64,000 bases of DNA from Aliishimia sp963922415 (GTDB lineage: Bacteria; Pseudomonadota; Alphaproteobacteria; Rhodobacterales; Rhodobacteraceae), in contig CAWUIP010000005.1 in NCBI GenBank assembly GCA_963922415.1, positions 1 through 64,000 on the forward strand. The letters are read 5' to 3'. The notes under the pieces were generated by a model, which was not told the DNA's origin, made no database searches, and saw only the letters and a program-made list of their open reading frames with translations. A program made the position numbers and the translations under genes. Shown here piece after piece: positions 1 through 7,885 of the stretch (positions are counted from its first letter, which is position 1; each line of letters opens with the position of its first letter).

Positions 1-200
1 GCGGCGCGGCCCTGCGACGCGCGAAACGCGTTGACCGATGCCAGCACCTCTGCCGCTTGAGCCGTTCCCGATGTCGCCACAGTCGGCCCAGTGACCGGCG
101 CGCGGCCAGTCGCGACTGGCGGCGTTGGTGGACTGCAAGCAGCGACGGACAGAACCAAGACCACACAGATCGCAACGATTGAGCCAAGACGCCGCATCAT
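1..200 (-). CDS. CAP-domain lipoprotein (5' part only; cut by window edge)
   Basis: The first 66 codons of a leftward gene are visible. The start at 200 (ATGATG; a GAGGG Shine-Dalgarno sits 7 nt upstream) overlaps the stop of the 8-oxoguanine deaminase gene, so the two are probably co-translated. The N-terminus is MRRLG followed by a hydrophobic stretch ending in a lipobox VAAC, then a Pro/Thr-rich linker and VLASVNAFRASQGRA. That last segment looks like the first helix of a CAP/SCP-like domain (typically LNAFRAxxG). Inference: an outer-membrane or periplasmic lipoprotein with a CAP fold. The catalytic or binding part lies outside the window, so the domain call rests on one helix. Confidence 0.6.
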   Translation of the reverse strand, partial: MMRRLGSIVAICVVLVLSVAACSPPTPPVATGRAPVTGPTVATSGTAQAAEVLASVNAFRASQGRA

Positions 201-1537
201 GCGCTCTCCCTCAAACCACGCACCAGGGACGTGTGGCGTTCGATCAGCTTTGGCAAATCGAGCGTGGCGATGTGCCCGTCTTCGACGAGGATGCGACCTT
301 CCACGATCAGGTGTTTTACCCGCCGCGGCCCCGCAAGAAAGAGCGCCGCGGGGTCCCAACTGCCCGCAGCCTCCACCCCCGAGATATCCCAAATGGCCAA
401 ATCCGCCCGCACACCTGTCGCGATCTGCCCGCAATCGTCGCGGCCCAGAACCTGCGCGCCGCCACGTGTGGCCATCTCAAGGGCTGCGCGCGCGCTCATG
501 GCGTCGGCGCCCTGGGACACACGTTGCAGCAACATCGCCAGCCGGATTTCTTCCGCCAGGTTTCCTTGATCGTTCGAGGCCGACCCGTCAACGCCCACGC
601 TCACCGGCACCCCGGCCGCGCGCATCTGGGCAATCGGTGCGATCCCAGATCCAAGCCGCGTATTGGCGCCGGGGCAATGCGCAACCCCTGTCCCGCTCCG
701 GGCAAAGAGGTCAATCTCGCTCTGGTCCAGCTTTACGCAATGCGCGTGCCAGACATCCGCGCCGGTCCAGCCCAGGTCTTCGGCATATTGACCCGGGCGG
801 CAGCCGAACTGCGCCAAGCTATAGGCAATGTCTTCCTCATTCTCGGCCAGATGTGTGTGCAGCCGCACGCCCTTGTCCCGCGCCAAAAGGGCCGTGTCGC
901 GCATCAAATCCCGGCTGACTGAAAACGGCGAACAGGGCGCAAGCCCGACCCGGCACATTGACCCGGGCGCGTCGTCGTGGAAGGCATCAACCACACGAAT
1001 GCAGTCGTCCAGGATCGCGGCTTCGTCTTCGACCAGGCTGTCTGGCGGCAGACCGCCCAGGCTCTCGCCGATGCTCATCGCACCGCGTGTGGGGTGAAAG
1101 CGCAGACCCAATTCGGCGGCGGCATGGATCGTATCCTCTAACCGGATCCCGCCGGGATAGACGTACAGATGATCCGACGAAAGTGTACAGCCCGAAAGCG
1201 CCAGTTCAGCCAAACCAAGCTGTGCCGAGACAAACGCGTGCTCGGGCGTCATCCGCGCCCAAATCGGGTAATGCGTTTGCAGCCACTCAAACAAAATCGC
1301 GTCCTGCACTGCCGGGACCGCCCGCGTCATCGACTGAAATAGGTGATGGTGCGTGTTCACCAGGCCCGGCGTGACCAGCGCGCCTTGGACGTTCAAGGCA
1401 GGTGCCTCTGTCTCAATGTTGGGCGCGATCTGAGCAATCACCCCGTCTTGCACCAAGATGTCGTGATCCGCCAACTCGCGCCGCTGGGCGTCCATCGTGA
1501 TCACCAGGCGCGCACCGCGCAGCAGGAGCGACGTCAT
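197..1537 (-). CDS. 8-oxoguanine deaminase (amidohydrolase superfamily)
   Basis: A 446-residue cytosolic amidohydrolase expected to deaminate 8-oxoguanine to urate, as in the Pseudomonas/AtzC-TrzA-like subgroup of the superfamily. The metal-binding NTHHH motif is at about residues 61-65, WHAH at 263-266, HTHLAE at 227-232 and VDGSASND at 316-323. The segment FEWLQTHYPIWARMTPE after the first His cluster resembles 8-oxoguanine deaminases more than guanine deaminase or SAH deaminase. The start is the ATG at 1537, which overlaps the stop of the upstream hisN-like gene (ATGA, 1534-1537). A longer open frame runs to 1762, but it only shadows the phosphatase. Function by family resemblance; related deaminases are the main alternative. 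Confidence 0.85.
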   Translation of the reverse strand: MTSLLLRGARLVITMDAQRRELADHDILVQDGVIAQIAPNIETEAPALNVQGALVTPGLVNTHHHLFQSMTRAVPAVQDAILFEWLQTHYPIWARMTPEHAFVSAQLGLAELALSGCTLSSDHLYVYPGGIRLEDTIHAAAELGLRFHPTRGAMSIGESLGGLPPDSLVEDEAAILDDCIRVVDAFHDDAPGSMCRVGLAPCSPFSVSRDLMRDTALLARDKGVRLHTHLAENEEDIAYSLAQFGCRPGQYAEDLGWTGADVWHAHCVKLDQSEIDLFARSGTGVAHCPGANTRLGSGIAPIAQMRAAGVPVSVGVDGSASNDQGNLAEEIRLAMLLQRVSQGADAMSARAALEMATRGGAQVLGRDDCGQIATGVRADLAIWDISGVEAAGSWDPAALFLAGPRRVKHLIVEGRILVEDGHIATLDLPKLIERHTSLVRGLRESA

Positions 1538-2331
1538 AGATGCGCCTGCAGGATTGCCATCGCTTCGGCGTGGAGTTCGGGTGTCGCCGCTGCCAAGGCG
1601 CGTCCACCGTGATGTGCCGGCGCACCCTCCCAATTCGTGACGATGCCGCCCGCCGCCTCGACCACGGCGATGGGCGCTTGGATATCGTACGCCGCAAGGC
1701 CCGCTTCGATGACCAGATCCAACTGCCCTGCGGCCAACAGCGCGTAGGCGTAACAGTCGCACCCGTAGCGCACCAGGCGTGCTTGGTTGGCGACAGCATG
1801 AAACGCCCGCCCCTCGGACGGGGTGCCAACTTCTGGGAAGGTCGTGAACACCGTCGCGTCAGAAAGCGCACGGCCCGTCCGCGCGGCCAAAGGGTGCGTG
1901 CCCAATGGCCCCACCGACTGCGCCACACCACCGCCGCCCTCAAAGCGTTCGCCGATATAGGGTTGGTCGATGATCCCGTAAAGCGGCCCCTCGGCCGAGC
2001 TGACCGCGATCAAAACCCCCCAGGTGGGCGTGCCTGCGACAAACCCGCGTGTGCCGTCGATCGGGTCAAGCACCCATGTCAGGCCACTTGTGCCTGCCAC
2101 ATCGTCAAACTCTTCGCCCAAAATCCCGTCATTCGGCCGCTCTTGCGCCAAAATGGCACGCATTGCCTCTTCCGAGGCGCGATCCGCAACTGTCACCGGG
2201 TCGAAATACTGGTCGTCTGCCTTGTTATCCGCCGAAAGCGCGCTGGACCGGAAATGCGGCAAGATCGCCGCGCGCGCGGCATCTGCCAAACGATGCGCCA
2301 CGGCCCGAATTGTGTCGTCTATTACTTCCAT
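1534..2331 (-). CDS. hisN: Inositol-monophosphatase-family phosphatase, HisN-type histidinol-phosphatase
   Basis: A 265-residue Mg-dependent phosphatase of the IMPase fold. GEE at 72-74, LDPIDGT at 88-94 and AYDIQAPI near the C-terminus are the usual metal and substrate motifs (WD replaced by YD). The DGILGEEF and IDGTRGFVAGTPTWG strings are typical of the HisN branch, which hydrolyses L-histidinol phosphate in histidine biosynthesis. It differs clearly from the second IMPase paralogue in this window (24893-25681). It is followed without a gap by the deaminase. No other his genes are nearby, so substrate assignment rests on family resemblance. Confidence 0.75.
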   Translation of the reverse strand: MEVIDDTIRAVAHRLADAARAAILPHFRSSALSADNKADDQYFDPVTVADRASEEAMRAILAQERPNDGILGEEFDDVAGTSGLTWVLDPIDGTRGFVAGTPTWGVLIAVSSAEGPLYGIIDQPYIGERFEGGGGVAQSVGPLGTHPLAARTGRALSDATVFTTFPEVGTPSEGRAFHAVANQARLVRYGCDCYAYALLAAGQLDLVIEAGLAAYDIQAPIAVVEAAGGIVTNWEGAPAHHGGRALAAATPELHAEAMAILQAHL

Positions 2332-2391
2332 GATGCAGGCGTGCCAGACGCCAGGCGGCCTTGCAAGAGAAGACCCGTCTCGAAAAAGCGC

Positions 2392-2409
2392 TTAAGCGAC
2401 GTCGCTTAA
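2392..2409. repeat. Perfect 18-bp palindrome over the 3' end of the XRE gene
   Basis: TTAAGCGACGTCGCTTAA is a perfect palindrome (9-bp arms, no spacer) that includes the TAA stop and the last codons of the XRE regulator. It has no U-tract and is only 18 bp, so it is not a classical terminator. It could be a protein-binding site, for example for the XRE protein itself acting on the downstream hisN unit, or a coincidence of the codons used. Confidence 0.45.
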
Positions 2410-2766
2410 AACGCGCGCAAGTTCGAAGAGGCGCCGGCGCTGATGCTCGGGAATGGCATAATAGGACCGAACCAACTCCATTGCTTCCTTGTCTTCCGCG
2501 ATATCTGCTGGAAAGCCCGCTGGCTGAACCACGTCTTTGTCCTGCGACGGGGAGAGACCATCAAAGAAAAAGGTGACCGGAACATCGAGCGTTTCCGCGA
2601 TATCCCACAGCCGCGAGGCGCTGACCCGATTCGCACCTGTCTCGTATTTCTGGATTTGTTGGAACTTAATTCCGACTTTATCGCCTAACTGCTGCTGCGT
2701 CATGCCGATCAGCCAGCGCCTTTGCCGGATCCGCTTTCCCACATGAATATCAACGATATGCGGCAT
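2392..2766 (-). CDS. XRE/Cro-CI family helix-turn-helix regulator
   Basis: A 124-residue regulator. The N-terminal HTH_3 domain (residues about 8-65) reads VGKRIRQRRWLIGMTQQQLG then VGIKFQQIQKYETGANRVSASRLWDIAETLDV, followed by a short linker and a C-terminal helical segment (SYYAIPEHQRRRLFELARVL). This layout is the small stand-alone XRE type common in alphaproteobacteria. A good Shine-Dalgarno (AAGGAG) precedes the ATG at 2766. It is transcribed towards hisN with a 60-bp gap. Target genes are unknown; an 18-bp palindrome covers its stop codon. Confidence 0.85.
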   Translation of the reverse strand: MPHIVDIHVGKRIRQRRWLIGMTQQQLGDKVGIKFQQIQKYETGANRVSASRLWDIAETLDVPVTFFFDGLSPSQDKDVVQPAGFPADIAEDKEAMELVRSYYAIPEHQRRRLFELARVLSDVA

Positions 2767-3062
2767 CTTTTCGCTCCTTAAAGCAATCGGCCCAGCCGCC
2801 GATCACAGGGTCGCGCATCGCGCAGTAACGCAGGGGGAGCCGAAGTCCACATGGAGCACATACCTGCAACTGCAAGTATGACATAATTTACCGCAGAACT
2901 CAAGTTTTCTGCATAATAGCGCGCGCACGGGATTACCAAAGCACAAATCTTGCGCGCGGTCAAAACGCAAAGTAACGCAGCGACATGCCGTGTGTTGTCT
3001 TGCGCGCAGGCGCATGCTGGGCGAGCTTGAAATGCAAGAACCCTAGACCGGAGCCCGATACC
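2767..3062. promoter_or_regulatory. Divergent intergenic region with a repeated AGTAACGCAG element
   Basis: This 296-bp stretch separates the leftward XRE gene from the rightward quinone oxidoreductase and must hold both promoters. It is clearly more AT-rich in its middle (around 2860-2950) than the flanking genes. AGTAACGCAG occurs twice in direct orientation, at 2824-2833 (near the XRE start) and 2971-2980 (near the oxidoreductase). No convincing protein-coding frame is present. Confidence 0.4.
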
Positions 3063-4022
3063 ATGCGCGCATTTCACATACACGAGACCGGCGCCACGCC
3101 CCGCCTGCAAGATATCGCCGCCCCGACGCCCGGCCGGGGTGAAGTCCTTCTGGACATCAAGGCATGCGGCCTGAACTTCGCGGACTTGTTAATGGTCAAA
3201 GGCACCTACCAAGAGACGCCTGACGCGCCCTTCACGCTCGGCATGGAAGTCGCAGGGGTCGTCGCAGAGGCAGGTGAAGGGGTTACGTCACTGAAATCCG
3301 GTCAGCGCGTCGTTGTCTTCGGTGGGCAAGGCGGCTTGGCCGAACAGGGCGTTTTTCCGGTCGCGCAATGTGTTCCCCTTGAAGACGAAATGAGCTTTGA
3401 ACACGCGGCCGCATTCCAAATCGCGTACGGAACCAGCCACGTTGCTTTGGATTACCGCGCCAAGCTTCAGCCCGGCGAGACGCTCGCTGTTTTGGGCGCG
3501 GCGGGCGGTGTCGGCCTGACAGCCGTCGAAATCGGCAAAAAGATGGGCGCTACGGTGATCGCTGTGGCGCGCGGTGATGACAAGTTGAAGGTGGCCGCCG
3601 CCGCGGGCGCGGATCACCTCATTGATGCCAACCATCCCGACTTGCGCGGCGCCCTGAAGAACCTTGGCGGCGTCGATGTGGTCTATGATCCTGTGGGCGG
3701 CGACGCGTTCAAATCCGCCTTTCGCGCCTGCAAGCCCGAGGCTCGCATTCTTACCATCGGGTTTGCCTCTGGAGATGTGCCGCAGGTCCCGGCCAATCAC
3801 CTCTTGGTCAAGAACATCACGCTCATGGGCTTTTATTGGGGCGGCTACATGCGGTTCAAGCCGCAGGTCATCCTTCAGTCGCTCCATACTCTCATGAGCT
3901 GGTACAAAGATGGCGCCATCAAACCGCACATCAGCCACACACTGCCCCTAGACCAGGTCGAAGAAGGGCTGGAGCTTCTGCGCACCCGGAAGAGCACGGG
4001 CAAAGTCGTCATCACGCCCTAA
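3063..4022 (+). CDS. NADPH:quinone oxidoreductase family protein (zinc-free MDR)
   Basis: A 319-residue medium-chain dehydrogenase/reductase of the quinone oxidoreductase branch. The GroES-like N-domain contains NFADLLMVKGTYQ and GMEVAGVV. The Rossmann nucleotide motif is LGAAGGVGLTAVEIGKKMGA at about 149-168, followed by GADHLIDANH and DVVYDPVGG. The structural-zinc cysteines are absent, as expected for this branch. It likely reduces quinones or enones with NADPH in the cytosol. The start at 3063 is chosen because of GGAG at 3052-3055; an earlier in-frame ATG at 2985 lacks such a site. Monocistronic. Confidence 0.85.
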   Translation: MRAFHIHETGATPRLQDIAAPTPGRGEVLLDIKACGLNFADLLMVKGTYQETPDAPFTLGMEVAGVVAEAGEGVTSLKSGQRVVVFGGQGGLAEQGVFPVAQCVPLEDEMSFEHAAAFQIAYGTSHVALDYRAKLQPGETLAVLGAAGGVGLTAVEIGKKMGATVIAVARGDDKLKVAAAAGADHLIDANHPDLRGALKNLGGVDVVYDPVGGDAFKSAFRACKPEARILTIGFASGDVPQVPANHLLVKNITLMGFYWGGYMRFKPQVILQSLHTLMSWYKDGAIKPHISHTLPLDQVEEGLELLRTRKSTGKVVITP

Positions 4023-4115
4023 CGCCGCGCCGGACCAACCAATCTGGCGGACCCGGCCACAGCAGAGCCCATAGAAGGTCTTGCAGGCCTTTAGGACTGC
4101 GCAATTTGGCAGCAC

Positions 4116-4997
4116 TTACGCCGAGCGAATGGATGGATCTTCCAAAGATCCTGACGTTCGGTAGGCGCTGCGCAGAAATTCGCGCAGCGTCGCCATAGCA
4201 GGCTCTTCCGTGCGCTGCATATAGAGGATGATCCGGGTCTCGCCGGGATCGGGCAATGCGCCTTTGTGTTGGATCACCTCTGTTTGCGGCGGCAGCGCCG
4301 CCTCCAGCATCGCAGTGACCGCAAGGCCTGCACTGACAATCGCTTCCACGGCGTTGTCGAACTCACTCTCAACAATCATGTCCCAGGGCGCGTTCGCATC
4401 ATTCAGCCGCCGCAGAACGTCAGGTCGGAAAATACAGTTCGAACAAAACGCGACGGGCAACGGGTCTTGGCGCCAAACCTGACTTCCGATGGCGCCAACC
4501 CATTGCAACGGCAGGCGCACCAACACTTCGCCGCCCGGGCCCGCCTGCTCTTCTGTGGTCAAGATCGCTTCTACCTCGCCGCGCCCAAACATTTCCCGCA
4601 ACCGGCGCGTCGGCGCCGAAATAAGACGCACGCGCATCCGTGGCAGATCGTTCGAAAACCGACGCAGCACAGGCGGCAAATACGGATAGACAATGTCATG
4701 CGGCACGCCGAGAACAATCTCGCCTTCAAACTCTTGCGATGTCAGGCGCGTGACCACTTCATCATTCAGGTCCAGCATGCGGCGGGCGTAAGCCAAAAGC
4801 TGTTCTCCCGCGGCTGTCAAAGCAATCCCGCGACCAGATCGGTCAAGAAGCTGGATGTTCAGCGTCTCTTCGAGGCGTTTCAATTGCATGGAAACCGCAG
4901 ATTGCGTCAGGTGCAGCACGCCAGCCGCGCGCGTGACGCCGCCACTATCGGCGACGGCAACGAAGGAGCGAAGCGTTGTGAGGTCCAGCGTTCTCAT
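4116..4997 (-). CDS. LysR-family transcriptional regulator
   Basis: A 293-residue LTTR. The N-terminal winged HTH (residues 4-62) has LRSFVAVADSGGVTRAAGVLHLTQSAVSMQLKRLEE, and the C-terminal periplasmic-binding-like effector domain begins near residue 90 (GEIVLGVPHDIVYPYLPPVL). A FCSNC pair of cysteines is seen in the effector domain. An AAGGA-type ribosome site lies just upstream of the ATG at 4997. It diverges from a DUF1127 gene across 127 bp that holds two inverted repeats, so autoregulation and control of that small gene are likely (inference). Effector unknown. Confidence 0.85.
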   Translation of the reverse strand: MRTLDLTTLRSFVAVADSGGVTRAAGVLHLTQSAVSMQLKRLEETLNIQLLDRSGRGIALTAAGEQLLAYARRMLDLNDEVVTRLTSQEFEGEIVLGVPHDIVYPYLPPVLRRFSNDLPRMRVRLISAPTRRLREMFGRGEVEAILTTEEQAGPGGEVLVRLPLQWVGAIGSQVWRQDPLPVAFCSNCIFRPDVLRRLNDANAPWDMIVESEFDNAVEAIVSAGLAVTAMLEAALPPQTEVIQHKGALPDPGETRIILYMQRTEEPAMATLREFLRSAYRTSGSLEDPSIRSA

Positions 4998-5008
4998 TCA
5001 TCACATTC

Positions 5009-5027
5009 CTTGATTGAAAGGTTCAAG
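5009..5027. promoter_or_regulatory. Inverted repeat CTTGA-N9-TCAAG, candidate LysR operator
   Basis: CTTGA at 5009-5013 and TCAAG at 5023-5027 form a perfect 5-9-5 inverted repeat 12 bp upstream of the LysR start codon. LTTR sites are typically interrupted dyads of this length. Its position suits autorepression of the regulator. Binding is inferred only. Confidence 0.4.
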
Positions 5028-5065
5028 AACATTCGTTTCACAAATCAATCACAGAGTGCCATATG

Positions 5066-5082
5066 GATCAAGAGATTTGATC
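5066..5082. promoter_or_regulatory. Inverted repeat GATCAA-N5-TTGATC upstream of the DUF1127 gene
   Basis: GATCAA (5066-5071) and TTGATC (5077-5082) form a perfect 6-5-6 dyad 42 bp upstream of the DUF1127 start. The half-sites resemble those of the first dyad (TTGA/TCAA), but the arms point the opposite way. It may be the activation site of the divergent LysR protein. It is not an FNR box: half-sites are in reverse order and the spacing is 5. Confidence 0.35.
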
Positions 5083-5124
5083 TCACCCACGAATTACATC
5101 AAACTTTAACATATGGAGACAGAC

Positions 5125-5340
5125 ATGGCCTTTCTCGACCTGATCCAAGGCAGCCCCCGCACCTCTCGCGCTGGCGGCCTGTTTTCCTTCGCTCAAAAAG
5201 CTGCGCAAGTTCGCCGTCAGCGCCTCGCGCTGCAGCGCTTGACAGATGCTGAGTTGAGCGACATCGGACTGACCCGCGCTGACGTTGTGCAAGAAGCCAA
5301 CCGCAGCTTTTGGGACGTTCCGCACACCTGGCGGGCCTAA
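5125..5340 (+). CDS. DUF1127 small basic protein
   Basis: A 71-residue protein. The C-terminal DUF1127 segment is LALQRLTDAELSDIGLTRADVVQEANRSFWD, with the conserved L-x-x-L-x-D-x-x-L-x-D-I-G pattern. The start at 5125 is preferred over the ATG at 5113 because GGAG at 5115-5118 is correctly placed for 5125. Members of this family in alphaproteobacteria have been linked to RNA metabolism, phosphate and nitrogen or stress responses, but no biochemical activity can be deduced here. Divergent from the LysR gene; an 11-bp inverted repeat follows. Confidence 0.8.
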   Translation: MAFLDLIQGSPRTSRAGGLFSFAQKAAQVRRQRLALQRLTDAELSDIGLTRADVVQEANRSFWDVPHTWRA

Positions 5341-5373
5341 AACCCTCCCCCCAAGACGGCCCCGCTAGGCCAT

Positions 5374-5417
5374 GGTTTCGGCGGTATTAACTATTTCGCC
5401 CAAATGCCGCCGAAACC
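5374..5417. repeat. 11-bp inverted repeat between the DUF1127 and Bax-inhibitor genes
   Basis: GGTTTCGGCGG (5374-5384) pairs perfectly with CCGCCGAAACC (5407-5417) across a 22-nt loop. There is no U-run after it, so it is at best a weak terminator of the DUF1127 transcript or an mRNA-stabilising hairpin. The rest of the 189-bp spacer should contain the promoter of the next gene. Confidence 0.4.
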
Positions 5418-5529
5418 CGCGTATTCCCGACCGAAAAACCTTGAATTTAGCCCCCACTGTAACAATATTCACGGCAGAACCGGCGCAGAGGTAAGTCTGC
5501 GCCTCTCTTTTGCCACTGTGGAGGTCTCA

Positions 5530-6309
5530 ATGGCTGAATTGAACACGATCCGGACAACGGCAGGCGCCCGTTCGGCCGCGATTGACGAAGGACTGCGCGC
5601 CCATATGAACAAAGTCTACGGCACTATGTCCGTGGGCATGCTCATCACAGCCTTGGCGGCTTGGGCCATCGCGGGTCTTGCGACCACAACTGATCCCGCA
5701 CTGGCGGCGGCACAAATGGGCAACGGCAAATATCTAACAGGCTTGGGCGTTGCCCTTTACACTTCTCCGCTGCGCTGGGTCGTGATGCTGGCACCTTTGG
5801 CGTTCATCTTCCTGGGCTGGGGCGCTCTGTTGCGCCGCGCATCGCCCGCTGCTGTGCAGCTCGGCTTCTTCGCCTTTGCCACGTTGATGGGCCTGTCGCT
5901 CAGCTCGATCTTCATCATGTTCACCGCGTATTCGATCACGCAGACCTTCCTGGTCACAGCGATCGCCTTCGCGGGTCTGAGCCTGTGGGGTTACACCACC
6001 AAGAAAGACATCTCCGGCTGGGGATCTTTCCTGATCATGGGTGTAATTGGCCTTTTGGTGGCGATGATCATCAACATCTTCCTACAGTCGCCCATGATGA
6101 TGTACGCAATCTCCATGATCGGTGTCCTGATTTTCGCGGGCCTCACAGCCTATGATACGCAGAACATCAAGAACGAGTACATCATGCACGCCGCCCATGG
6201 CGACACAGCGTGGCTGGAAAAGTCCGCAATCAACGGCGCGATGAGCCTCTATTTGGACTTTATCAACATGTTCCAGTTCTTGCTGATGTTCATGGGACAA
6301 CAAGAATAA
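5530..6309 (+). CDS. Bax inhibitor-1 (BI-1)/YccA family integral membrane protein
   Basis: A 259-residue protein with about seven hydrophobic segments and the BI-1 signature GLTAYDTQNIKNEY near residues 208-221, plus SLYLDFINMFQFLL at the C-terminus. BI-1/TMBIM proteins are inner-membrane pH-sensitive calcium-leak proteins; bacterial YccA also inhibits FtsH. The start is the ATG at 5530 (MAELNTIRT); the reading frame continues upstream without a start that has a ribosome site. A strong intrinsic terminator follows at 6336. Specific role in this organism not deducible. Confidence 0.9.
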   Translation: MAELNTIRTTAGARSAAIDEGLRAHMNKVYGTMSVGMLITALAAWAIAGLATTTDPALAAAQMGNGKYLTGLGVALYTSPLRWVVMLAPLAFIFLGWGALLRRASPAAVQLGFFAFATLMGLSLSSIFIMFTAYSITQTFLVTAIAFAGLSLWGYTTKKDISGWGSFLIMGVIGLLVAMIINIFLQSPMMMYAISMIGVLIFAGLTAYDTQNIKNEYIMHAAHGDTAWLEKSAINGAMSLYLDFINMFQFLLMFMGQQE

Positions 6310-6335
6310 CGCCTCACAATACCAAGGCTAAGCAA

Positions 6336-6367
6336 GGGCCGGTCCGCAGGGACCGGCCCTTTTCTTT
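6336..6367 (+). terminator. Rho-independent terminator after the BI-1 gene
   Basis: GGGCCGGTCC (6336-6345), GCAG loop, GGACCGGCCC (6350-6359), then TTTTTCTTTT. This is a perfect 10-bp GC-rich stem with a tetraloop and a U-tract. Confidence 0.95.
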
Positions 6368-6386
6368 TGCAAAACGGACCGACAGC

Positions 6387-6866
6387 ATGGACATCCTAGA
6401 CCTAAGCCCCGAAGACGCCGCCTGCCTTGTTCCCCTGAATCTGCAGGTGCAAGCCATTCACGCCGCGAAAGACCCCGAACGATACGTAGCAGATCCCGAC
6501 CCAGACGAGGTCGCCATCTTTCTGCAACGCTGGTTGGAAACGCCGGGGATGCATGCGCTGGTCGCGGGGTCTCGGGCAGACCCGATAGGGTACACGATAT
6601 TCGAAATCGAAAGCCGCGCGGGCAACATCTTTCGCAAGGCCGACCGGATCGGCATGCTCCATCACCTAGGGGTTGACGCAAACGTTCGGCGCCAAGGCAT
6701 CGGCTCAGCGCTGATCCGCGCCGTGAAAGCCCGCGTTCACGCCGCTGGGGCAGACACGCTCTGGACCGGCTATGCGGCGTTCAACACGGCGTCGGCGGCG
6801 GTTATGGCCTCCGAAGGGTTGTTGCCCCGGCAAATTCGCGCTTCATGCGCCTTGCCAGGCCCCTAA
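6387..6866 (+). CDS. GNAT-family N-acetyltransferase
   Basis: A 159-residue single GNAT domain. The acetyl-CoA pyrophosphate-binding motif A is HHLGVDANVRRQGIGSALIRAVKA (R/Q-x-x-G-x-G/A, about residues 92-115), followed by WTGYAAFNTASAAVMASEGLL. Acceptor substrate unknown. It begins 20 nt after the preceding terminator. Its stop (TAA 6864-6866) overlaps the stop of the convergent AbrB gene (6863-6865). Confidence 0.8.
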   Translation: MDILDLSPEDAACLVPLNLQVQAIHAAKDPERYVADPDPDEVAIFLQRWLETPGMHALVAGSRADPIGYTIFEIESRAGNIFRKADRIGMLHHLGVDANVRRQGIGSALIRAVKARVHAAGADTLWTGYAAFNTASAAVMASEGLLPRQIRASCALPGP

Positions 6867-7885
6867 CCGCGAGTGCGCCAAAGCCGCATGGCAAGCGGGG
6901 CCCCAGTGATCACCAGGATCAGACGCACCACGTGATGGGCGACGACAAAGGCCGCGTCGGCCCCGACGATCAACGCCAGCACCGTAAGTTCCGCCTGCCC
7001 GCCCGGTGCGAAGGCCAAGAGCGCCTCGCGCCCCGTCGCAAGACCCGTCAAGACGATGGTTTCGACCCAGATCACCGTGAGTATCAGAAGGATCAGGCAA
7101 AATCCCAACCCTGCGGCAACGTCGCGACGGATCTCAGCCATCGTAATGCCTGCATATTTGGCGGAGATCGTGATGCCGATGAAGAACTGCGCGGCCCAAA
7201 TCGCCTCTGCCGGGGGGCGAAAGTGCAACCCGCCCGCCAGCGTCACGGCGGCGGCGACAATCAAGGGCCCCAAGATTGTCGCACCGAAGAGGCCCACACG
7301 GACAGCCGCCCACCACCCAAAAAGTCCGCAAAACACCATGAGAAGAAGTTCATGCGGCGGAATGCTTGACGCGGGCGCGCCGGGCGGGGCCGACAGGTCC
7401 GACGCCCAAAGAAGTTTTAGCAGAAATGGCAGCGCCACGACGATCACCGTGACGCGCGTCGCGTGGATCAGCGACATGGCCCGCACGCTGGCTCCGGCCT
7501 CCTCACCAAAGACCAGCATGTCCTGCAACCCGCCTGGCATGGCCGCATAATAGGCGGTCGAGCGGTCATAGCCGCAGAACCGCTCAAAATAGGGCACACC
7601 CAGCAGACCGATGGCGAGGATCAGGGGCGGGATCAGGATCAACGTGCTCCACATGCCCGGCAGGCTGGCCACGACTGTGGGCGTGAGCGTTGTACCAACG
7701 GCCACGCCGAGGATCGTGCGCATTCCAGCGCTGAGCGGTTTGACCTCTGTGACCCGTAGCCCCAGAAGTGCGGCGAGCAGTCCCGCCGTGATCGGCCCCA
7801 AAAGCCATGGCAGCGGCAGGCCCAGAACCAGGAAGGCCGCGACCCCGGCCCCGGCCACCCCGAACCCAAGCGCCACGCCGCTCAT
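6863..7885 (-). CDS. AbrB-family (AmoA-type) integral membrane protein, putative transporter
   Basis: A 340-residue polytopic membrane protein with two internal repeats of the AbrB duplication type (first GLPLPWLLGPITAGLLAAL, second VRVGLFGATILGPLIVAAAVTLAGG) and the conserved YYAAMPGGLQDMLVFGEEAGA. This family is often mislabelled as ammonia monooxygenase or transcriptional regulator. It is an integral membrane family and has nothing to do with the DNA-binding AbrB. It overlaps the upstream FCD-GntR gene by ATGA (7882-7885), so the two are translationally coupled. Neighbourhood suggests uptake of the substrate of the TcuA-like flavoprotein (inference). Confidence 0.8.
   Translation of the reverse strand: MSGVALGFGVAGAGVAAFLVLGLPLPWLLGPITAGLLAALLGLRVTEVKPLSAGMRTILGVAVGTTLTPTVVASLPGMWSTLILIPPLILAIGLLGVPYFERFCGYDRSTAYYAAMPGGLQDMLVFGEEAGASVRAMSLIHATRVTVIVVALPFLLKLLWASDLSAPPGAPASSIPPHELLLMVFCGLFGWWAAVRVGLFGATILGPLIVAAAVTLAGGLHFRPPAEAIWAAQFFIGITISAKYAGITMAEIRRDVAAGLGFCLILLILTVIWVETIVLTGLATGREALLAFAPGGQAELTVLALIVGADAAFVVAHHVVRLILVITGAPLAMRLWRTRG

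Noticed and set aside
5066..5082. Possible FNR box before the DUF1127 gene
   Set aside because: The half-sites are in reverse order (ATCAA then TTGAT) and the spacer is 5, so it does not fit the TTGAT-N4-ATCAA consensus.
4266..5252. 328-residue plus-strand frame across the LysR gene
   Set aside because: It runs through the whole LysR gene, its promoter and the DUF1127 start; no domain is visible.
6863..7885. Reading the AbrB-family gene as a transcriptional regulator or ammonia monooxygenase
   Set aside because: The protein is a polytopic membrane protein with the duplicated AbrB transporter-like repeat; it has no DNA-binding or monooxygenase features.
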